From Timaviella sp038204505 (GTDB lineage Bacteria; Cyanobacteriota; Cyanobacteriia; Elainellales; Elainellaceae), in assembly GCA_038204505.1 (NCBI GenBank), contig JBBRCV010000101.1:1-18588 (forward strand): DNA of 18,588 nt, given 5' to 3'. Below are positions 13,954-18,588 of the stretch, piece after piece (positions within the stretch are counted from its first letter, which is position 1; each line of letters begins with the position of its first letter). The notes beneath the pieces are model-generated. The model did no database searches. It was given only the letters and a program-made list of their open reading frames with translations, and was not told the DNA's origin. Position numbers and translations under genes: made by a program.

Positions 13954-15252
13954 CTACAAAATAGCTCGCTGCAACGCCTTAAAGTACTGCTTAGCAATCA
14001 CAGTCGGCGTAAAATGCTTCAGCAAATACTGCCGTCCCGACTTGCCCAGACGCTCAGCCTGTTGACCATCTCGACTCAAAAACCTGATAAATTTTACCAG
14101 CCCATCGCTATCGCCATTCTCAAACGTCGCACCACAGCTTGCCTCAGCAATTAACGGGTTGAGGTAGGAATGCTTAGAACAGATTGCCGCGATCGGGCGA
14201 CCTGTCGATAGCGCGGGATATAGCTTACTCGGTGCCACCAAATCATCCATTCCAGGGCTAACGCTCACCAGAGAAAGATCACAAGCAGTTAACGAGTAAG
14301 GTAAATCCCGTTTGTCTTGATAAGGCAGAAACAAGAAGTTATTCAACCCTAATTGTCTAATCTCCTCAATCAGAGCTTTACGTTTTGCACCACCACCAAT
14401 ACAGACAAACTGAATCGGTTCATCCTTGAGTTTTTCAGCCGCTGCCAGGATGGTATCCATATCATGACAGCGCCCCATATTGCCCGAATATAGCACCGTA
14501 AAACGCTCGACCAAATGATGCTCTTGGGCAAACCAATTCTCAGTCTTCGGGATCGGCACTACGTGGTCAGGATCAGCCCAGCTATGAATCACCGAGATCC
14601 GATCGCTGACATCAGGGCAATGATTGATAATTCGCTGCTTCATTGCCGGACTGAGAACAATAATACCCTGCGATCGCCGCCACACATGCCGATTCACCAT
14701 GCGCCAGAACCGCGCTAACCAATGATTTTCAGAAACTACACCCAGCTCTACGGCAATATCTGGATACAAATCATATAGCAGACACACATAAGAGATGCCA
14801 AAGAGAACGTTAGCAAGATAGCCTAAGAGCGGTAGAAATGGTGGAGCTGTAGTTAACAAAATAACGTTACGTCGTTTACAGGCACGGACTAAATGCAGCC
14901 CAGCCCGAATGCTGAAGAACACGCCATTTAACGCTTTTCCTCGGATTTGCTGCGAGTAGAGCTGAGAAGCACGCGATCGCTTAACTTTTACACCATCTTT
15001 TCGTTCATAGGCAGGAGCATTTGCCGCCTTAAAGGCATAGCCCGGTTGTCCTGTGAATACCTCAACATCTACCCCTTCTTGACCTAAGTGCCGCGTCAGT
15101 TCCTCAATTAGCTGCCCCGTTGCCGCATAGTCGGGCGGAAAAAACTGGGTAATTACAGACAGCTTAACAGGCGTTTTTGCCCGAATAAAGCGTGCCTGAT
15201 TTTTTAGGAATCTAGCACTTTGGGGCTTTCTCCACCATTTACTAACACTCAT
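13954..15252 (-). CDS. GT4-family glycosyltransferase, WcaI-like
   Basis: 432 residues. The reading frame extends to a TTG at 15261, but GGAGG lies 9 bases before ATG 15252, which I take as the start. After a basic leader comes LSVITQFFPPDYAATGQLIE (31-50), the N-terminal nucleotide-fold strand and glycine-containing turn typical of WcaI-type GT4 enzymes. LLYDLYPDIAVELG (158-171) is also typical. The C-terminal donor domain has VLYSGNMGRCHD (253-264), IGGGAKR (285-291) and a loop at 330-352 ending APSKLYPALSTGRP. In this loop the usual glutamate of the EX7E motif is replaced by DDLVAPSK, as is common in this subgroup. The enzyme would extend a lipid-linked glycan in the cytoplasm. It follows the WecA-like gene by 123 bases containing short tandem repeats. 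Confidence 0.88.
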   Translation of the reverse strand: MSVSKWWRKPQSARFLKNQARFIRAKTPVKLSVITQFFPPDYAATGQLIEELTRHLGQEGVDVEVFTGQPGYAFKAANAPAYERKDGVKVKRSRASQLYSQQIRGKALNGVFFSIRAGLHLVRACKRRNVILLTTAPPFLPLLGYLANVLFGISYVCLLYDLYPDIAVELGVVSENHWLARFWRMVNRHVWRRSQGIIVLSPAMKQRIINHCPDVSDRISVIHSWADPDHVVPIPKTENWFAQEHHLVERFTVLYSGNMGRCHDMDTILAAAEKLKDEPIQFVCIGGGAKRKALIEEIRQLGLNNFLFLPYQDKRDLPYSLTACDLSLVSVSPGMDDLVAPSKLYPALSTGRPIAAICSKHSYLNPLIAEASCGATFENGDSDGLVKFIRFLSRDGQQAERLGKSGRQYLLKHFTPTVIAKQYFKALQRAIL

Positions 15253-15320
15253 AATTTCCAACCTCCAGCAATACTTGAAAAGGAATATGCCGCAACTCTT
15301 CAGTCACGCTGCTTCGGTGG

Positions 15321-15374
15321 GTAGATGCTTGAGATAGATGCTTAAAACAGATGCTTAAAGGTAGATGCCTAAAA
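15321..15374. repeat. Short imperfect tandem repeat, unit AGATGCTTAAA
   Basis: Four copies of a unit of roughly 11-15 bases around AGATGCTT(A/G)A (the last reads AGATGCCTAAA) lie between the WecA-like stop at 15376 and the next gene's start at 15252. No fold or binding protein is evident. It may be slippage-derived. Confidence 0.6.
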
Positions 15375-15375
15375 C

Positions 15376-16446
15376 TTAATTTCGGAGCGACCCCTTGCGG
15401 GTATCTCGAAGAGTGCGCCAAGCCGTCCAGGTAGTGCAGATCAATAACCCAGTCGCGCTGCCCAAAATAAATAATCCGCTGGGAACCCCAATCAAAGCGA
15501 TCGCCAAACTGCCTGCCCAAAACGTCAAAGCGTAAATTACAAACACGCTCGATCGATGAGACAAACCTGCTTTTAGAAGTCGATGATGCAGATGCCGTTT
15601 ATCGGCGGTAAAGGGTGAACATCCATGGCGTAGTCGCGCCAAAATTACCAAAGACATATCCAGGATCGGCACGGCTAAAATCACAAAAGGCAGAAGAATA
15701 GCGAACACCGCTGCACTTTTAACCAAACCTGTAATACTGATGCTGGCAATAGTAAACCCAATAAAATACGAGCCACCATCGCCCATAAAAATTTGGGCTG
15801 GGTTGAAGTTGTAATACAAGAAACCTAACAAGCTGCCCGCTAATGCAGCCATAACAAAGGCTTCTCCTAGCTGCCCCATAAATAAGCAGATAATGAACAG
15901 GGCGATCGCCGCAATACCCGACACACCCGAAGCCAGCCCATCCAACCCATCAATCCAGTTAATAGCATTGACTACACCCGTTAACCAGACAACGGTTAAC
16001 ACCAGGCTGATTACATTTACAAGGTGTACCAAGCCCAATCCGGGAATTGTCACAAAATCAATTCTGACTCCGGTGTGCCAAACCCAACTCGCCACTATCA
16101 CCTGCAACAACAGCCGAATAAAGGGCGACAAGCTCAGTAAATCATCTGCTAAACCAATTAGGAAAAATCCTAACCCGCCCAACATAATCCAGAAGACCTT
16201 TGCCAAAGAATTATGGGGTAAGCTATCGAACCAACCTAAGCTTCCGGCGATCGCCAAAGCTCCCAGCGTCGCTGCACAAATCGCCACTCCACCCAAACGC
16301 ACCATCGGGCGATGATGAACTTTTCGGGCTGAAGGCTGATCAACTTGTCCAAAGCTGAGCGCGGCTTGACGAATCGATGGAACGGTACTAACTGCAATCA
16401 GTGCTGCCAAACAAAAAATTAAGCCAAAATGCAAAAAGAACTGCAT
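15376..16446 (-). CDS. Undecaprenyl-phosphate sugar-1-phosphate transferase, WecA/TagO/Rfe type
   Basis: 356-residue polytopic inner-membrane enzyme of the MraY/WecA superfamily. It transfers a sugar-1-phosphate (often GlcNAc-1-P) from a UDP-sugar to undecaprenyl phosphate, starting a glycan chain. Expected motifs are all present: VDQPSARKVHHRPMVRLGG (35-53), the metal-binding pair GLADD (98-102), NAINWIDGLDGLASG (160-174), MGDGGS (221-226) and the cytoplasmic HLHHRLL (285-291). About ten or eleven hydrophobic helices span the protein; length is normal. The second-motif Asp pair and the nucleophile-region Asp residues are intact, so it should be active. ATG 16446 is the start; upstream is a ~700-base intergenic region shared with the export gene. 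It likely initiates the polymer made by the surrounding glycosyltransferases, though it could also serve another glycan. Confidence 0.93.
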   Translation of the reverse strand: MQFFLHFGLIFCLAALIAVSTVPSIRQAALSFGQVDQPSARKVHHRPMVRLGGVAICAATLGALAIAGSLGWFDSLPHNSLAKVFWIMLGGLGFFLIGLADDLLSLSPFIRLLLQVIVASWVWHTGVRIDFVTIPGLGLVHLVNVISLVLTVVWLTGVVNAINWIDGLDGLASGVSGIAAIALFIICLFMGQLGEAFVMAALAGSLLGFLYYNFNPAQIFMGDGGSYFIGFTIASISITGLVKSAAVFAILLPFVILAVPILDMSLVILARLRHGCSPFTADKRHLHHRLLKAGLSHRSSVFVIYALTFWAGSLAIALIGVPSGLFILGSATGLLICTTWTAWRTLRDTRKGSLRN

Positions 16447-17142
16447 TGGATCTTCAAGCCTAAAAAGGAACTGAGTACGCAGGCATAACGGAATAAAATC
16501 CGTTTTCAGGTAGATGCCGCGATTCTCTCAATCCTGGAATTTCCTAAAGGTAAAACCAGAAATAGAACCTCATCATTGATGCAGTGTTATCTCGAAATAC
16601 CCGCTAGGGGAAACCATCTATGCACTAGTCGAAATCACCATAACTGACGGTCAACGCTCTAACAGCAGTTCAACCGGGTAGTGAACCAATTTTTCAATCG
16701 CCCTTCTCGACCGAACATGGCACGTAATGTCTGTATATATCTTTTGAAAATAGCTAACTTTACAGAATCTTTGCAATTGATCTTAATTGTGTGAAGATAC
16801 TGCCTCATTGAACACAGTAGAGATCTGTAGAAATACGGTTAGTTTTTAACTCAGCTCAGAAATAATGGGTCGCGATCGAACATTTGGGTTAATTGAGCTA
16901 GAGAGAATGTCAAGAAATGGCAAAGCTCCTGAGTTTTCTCATTATCTTTCCTGATTTAAATATTCCTATCAGTATTGGGTATTGGGAGGACCGTTTCTTC
17001 CTTAAAACCTGTTGTCCTCAAAACCTGTTGTGCAATCTGATTAGTCCCTATCACTCGATCGCTTGTTTCAAGAAGCCAGCCCTCCAATTACTCTCCCCCT
17101 TCCAAAACCATAGTTTGATTAAACCGCATTGAGGTTGTTCCG
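16447..17142. other. Divergent intergenic region between WecA-like and export genes
   Basis: About 700 bases with no gene I can support. Both neighbours are transcribed away from it, so it should contain two promoters and possibly shared control sites. It is AT-rich around 16730-16800 (TATATATC near 16735, TTGCAATTGATC near 16771), a plausible promoter area, but no assignment is firm. A 12-base direct repeat AAAACCTGTTGT occurs at 17004-17015 and 17020-17031, 16 bases apart. GAGG at 17131-17134 is the likely ribosome binding site of the export gene. A 71-codon frame at 16917-17132 has no Shine-Dalgarno and was not called. Confidence 0.55.
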
Positions 17143-18588
17143 ATGGCTGCTAAATCTAAACCCTCTCTTCCTATTGCATCGATCGCAATTTGTCCGTTGG
17201 GATTGCTTGCGTTTACCCAAATTAGCCAGGGCGTGGCACAAGCTCCGGAGGTTGAACCCGTCCAAGATCAAGCGATCGCCAAACAAACTAATCTAACTTC
17301 CAAGATCCATACCACTGTTGTGCCGCCCCAAGCAATAGCTATTCCACAGTTTGTTAAACTCCCAACTAAAACAACCGTTAGTGTCGCCTCAACGCCTGTC
17401 CCCCCCAAGTTAGTTGCCCCACTGACGCTTCCTAACCTCAATGCTTTGCCTTGGGCACGAATTATCGGGCGATCGCTAGGTAATCCAGTCGGTGTGATTA
17501 ACTCAAGTTTGACCCGAACCGCTGCAACTCCACCTGCCCCAACTGCACAGCCTGCTATTCTGCCGCCGCCTCCACCTCCAGCGATCGTACCAGTCGCCTC
17601 ACCTGCGATCGCATCTGAAGTCGCATCTGGGATTACTCCTGAAATTGCCCCTGAAATTACACCCACAGCCGCTCCTACGATCACCCCTGAAATTGCCTCT
17701 GAGATTAGAGCGATCGCACCTGAAATTGCCCCTACGATCGCCTCTGAAATTACACCCGCGATCGAGCCGTCTATTACAGAGCCAGCCATCGCTCCTCCAG
17801 AGAGAATCATCACTCCTGCCGCTGATACATTTGCCCCAATGCCTATCCTTACCGCAGAGAGCCTACCAATTCCTAGCGGACAAGTTAATCCAGCACAAAA
17901 TCCAGTACAGAGTCCAGCGCAAAATTCAGTACAGAGTCCGGCGCGAACTCCAGTTAATCCAGTACAAAATCCAGTACAGAGTCCAGCGCAAACTCCAGTA
18001 CAGAATCCAGTGCTACTCCCCACGCAGGTTGAGGAAGCTTATGTGCTAGGAGCAGGCGATCGCGTTTCCATCAACATCTTAAATGTTCCAGAGTATAGCG
18101 GTGATTACCAGGTTTTAGTCGATGGCACTGTTAACTTACCTGTAGCAGGATCTGTGGCGGTTAAAGGGCTGAACTTGCAACAGGCAAGCGAGGCGATCGT
18201 TAAGCAATATGGTTCAGAACTCAGCCGTTTTTCTAGCGTCACCGTCAATCTTGCAGCATCTCGTCCCCTCCAAGTTGCAATTGTAGGAGAAGTTGGCTTA
18301 CCCGGACTCTACACCTTAAACAATCCAAACGGTCAACTCCCTAGCATCACTCAAGCTGTTCAAACAGCAGGCGGTTTTACCCAATCTGCTGATCTGCGCC
18401 AAGTCGAAATCCGGCGATCGGCAGGACAACAACCCCAAACCATTAAAGTCGATCTATGGCGTTTATTACAGGGCGGCGACCAAAGTCAAAACCTAACGCT
18501 GCGCGATGGAGACTCCATCATGATTCCTGCCACCGCTGGGATTAACTTATCAGAATCATCACAGTTAGCAGATTCTAACCTGGGTGAA
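17143..18588 (+). CDS. Polysaccharide export protein with Poly_export and SLBB domains, long Pro/Ala linker (3' end beyond window)
   Basis: Open from ATG 17143 (GAGG 8 bases upstream) to the window end: 482 residues, no stop, so the C-terminus is missing. A signal peptide of about 33 residues ends GVAQA|PE; no good lipobox is seen. Residues about 35-295 are a low-complexity linker: a PPPPPP run (141-146), a P-E-I-A/T repeat zone (about 165-220) and a (N/S)PVQ/(S/T)PAQ repeat zone (249-290). Then comes a Poly_export domain from YVLGAGDRVSINILNVPEYS (from 300), with VDGTVNLPVAGSVAVKGL. An SLBB domain follows from about 376 (VAIVGEVGLPGLYTL), with TQAVQTAGGFTQSADLRQV. The plan is that of Wza-type outer-membrane or periplasmic export proteins that carry polysaccharide out of the cell. 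The linker is far longer than in classic Wza. It faces the WecA-like gene across a shared promoter region. Confidence 0.93.
   Translation, partial: MAAKSKPSLPIASIAICPLGLLAFTQISQGVAQAPEVEPVQDQAIAKQTNLTSKIHTTVVPPQAIAIPQFVKLPTKTTVSVASTPVPPKLVAPLTLPNLNALPWARIIGRSLGNPVGVINSSLTRTAATPPAPTAQPAILPPPPPPAIVPVASPAIASEVASGITPEIAPEITPTAAPTITPEIASEIRAIAPEIAPTIASEITPAIEPSITEPAIAPPERIITPAADTFAPMPILTAESLPIPSGQVNPAQNPVQSPAQNSVQSPARTPVNPVQNPVQSPAQTPVQNPVLLPTQVEEAYVLGAGDRVSINILNVPEYSGDYQVLVDGTVNLPVAGSVAVKGLNLQQASEAIVKQYGSELSRFSSVTVNLAASRPLQVAIVGEVGLPGLYTLNNPNGQLPSITQAVQTAGGFTQSADLRQVEIRRSAGQQPQTIKVDLWRLLQGGDQSQNLTLRDGDSIMIPATAGINLSESSQLADSNLGE

Noticed and set aside
16917..17132. 71-codon plus-strand frame before the export gene
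   Set aside because: No ribosome binding site; it contains the AAAACCTGTTGT direct repeat and the export gene's leader, and its composition does not look coding.
17268..18023. 251-codon minus-strand open frame rich in Gly, Cys and Ala, opposite the export gene
   Set aside because: It is the complement of the repetitive Pro/Ala linker. The plus-strand frame has a signal peptide, Shine-Dalgarno and Poly_export/SLBB domains, so the minus frame is a by-product of the repeats.
17645..18049. 134-codon plus-strand open frame overlapping the export linker
   Set aside because: Alternative frame of the same low-complexity repeats, without a start signal or domain.

Overview
The window comes from a cyanobacterium, probably a filamentous one. 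Copies of the HIP1 octamer GCGATCGC (or its CGATCG core) occur throughout, inside genes and between them. Two secreted proteins carry the cyanobacterial PTPA-type variant of the PEP-CTERM sorting tag, and a cyanoexosortase sits next to an HpsJ-like membrane protein. Everything here was read by eye from the sequence; family assignments rest on recognised motifs, not on searches.

Layout. (1) Positions 4-8905 are one tightly packed minus-strand array. Transcription order is a small Cys-containing protein (GTG start, strong Shine-Dalgarno), an MsbA/HepA-like ABC half-transporter, a GT2 glycosyltransferase, a 41-codon coupled leftover ORF, two more GT2 enzymes, a DxD glycosyltransferase, a QueC-like PP-loop protein and a GT4 glycosyltransferase. 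(2) Positions 9188-10758 hold a minus-strand pair: HpsJ-like protein followed by cyanoexosortase. (3) Positions 11139-11656 are a plus-strand toxin-antitoxin pair flanked by HIP1-bounded repeats. (4) Positions 11748-13389 carry two minus-strand PTPA-CTERM proteins with unrelated mature domains but a nearly identical C-terminal tail plus 3' region. (5) A MITE-like element lies at 13751-13937. (6) Positions 13954-16446 carry a WcaI-like GT4 glycosyltransferase and a WecA/TagO-type polyprenyl-phosphate sugar-1-phosphate transferase. (7) After a gene-poor stretch of about 700 bp, a plus-strand Wza-type polysaccharide export gene begins at 17143 and runs off the window end.

How it fits together (inference). 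The WecA-like enzyme would load the first sugar-phosphate on undecaprenyl phosphate at the membrane, and the glycosyltransferases would extend the chain. The ABC transporter and the SLBB-domain export protein would take part in moving the product across the inner and outer membranes. The exosortase would process PTPA-tagged surface proteins, possibly joining them to this polysaccharide layer. The PP-loop protein is the odd member and could add or activate a nitrogen-containing substituent. The most interesting points are that QueC-like gene, the shared sorting-tag-plus-terminator module, and a HIP1-bounded segment that appears inverted in one of its three copies.
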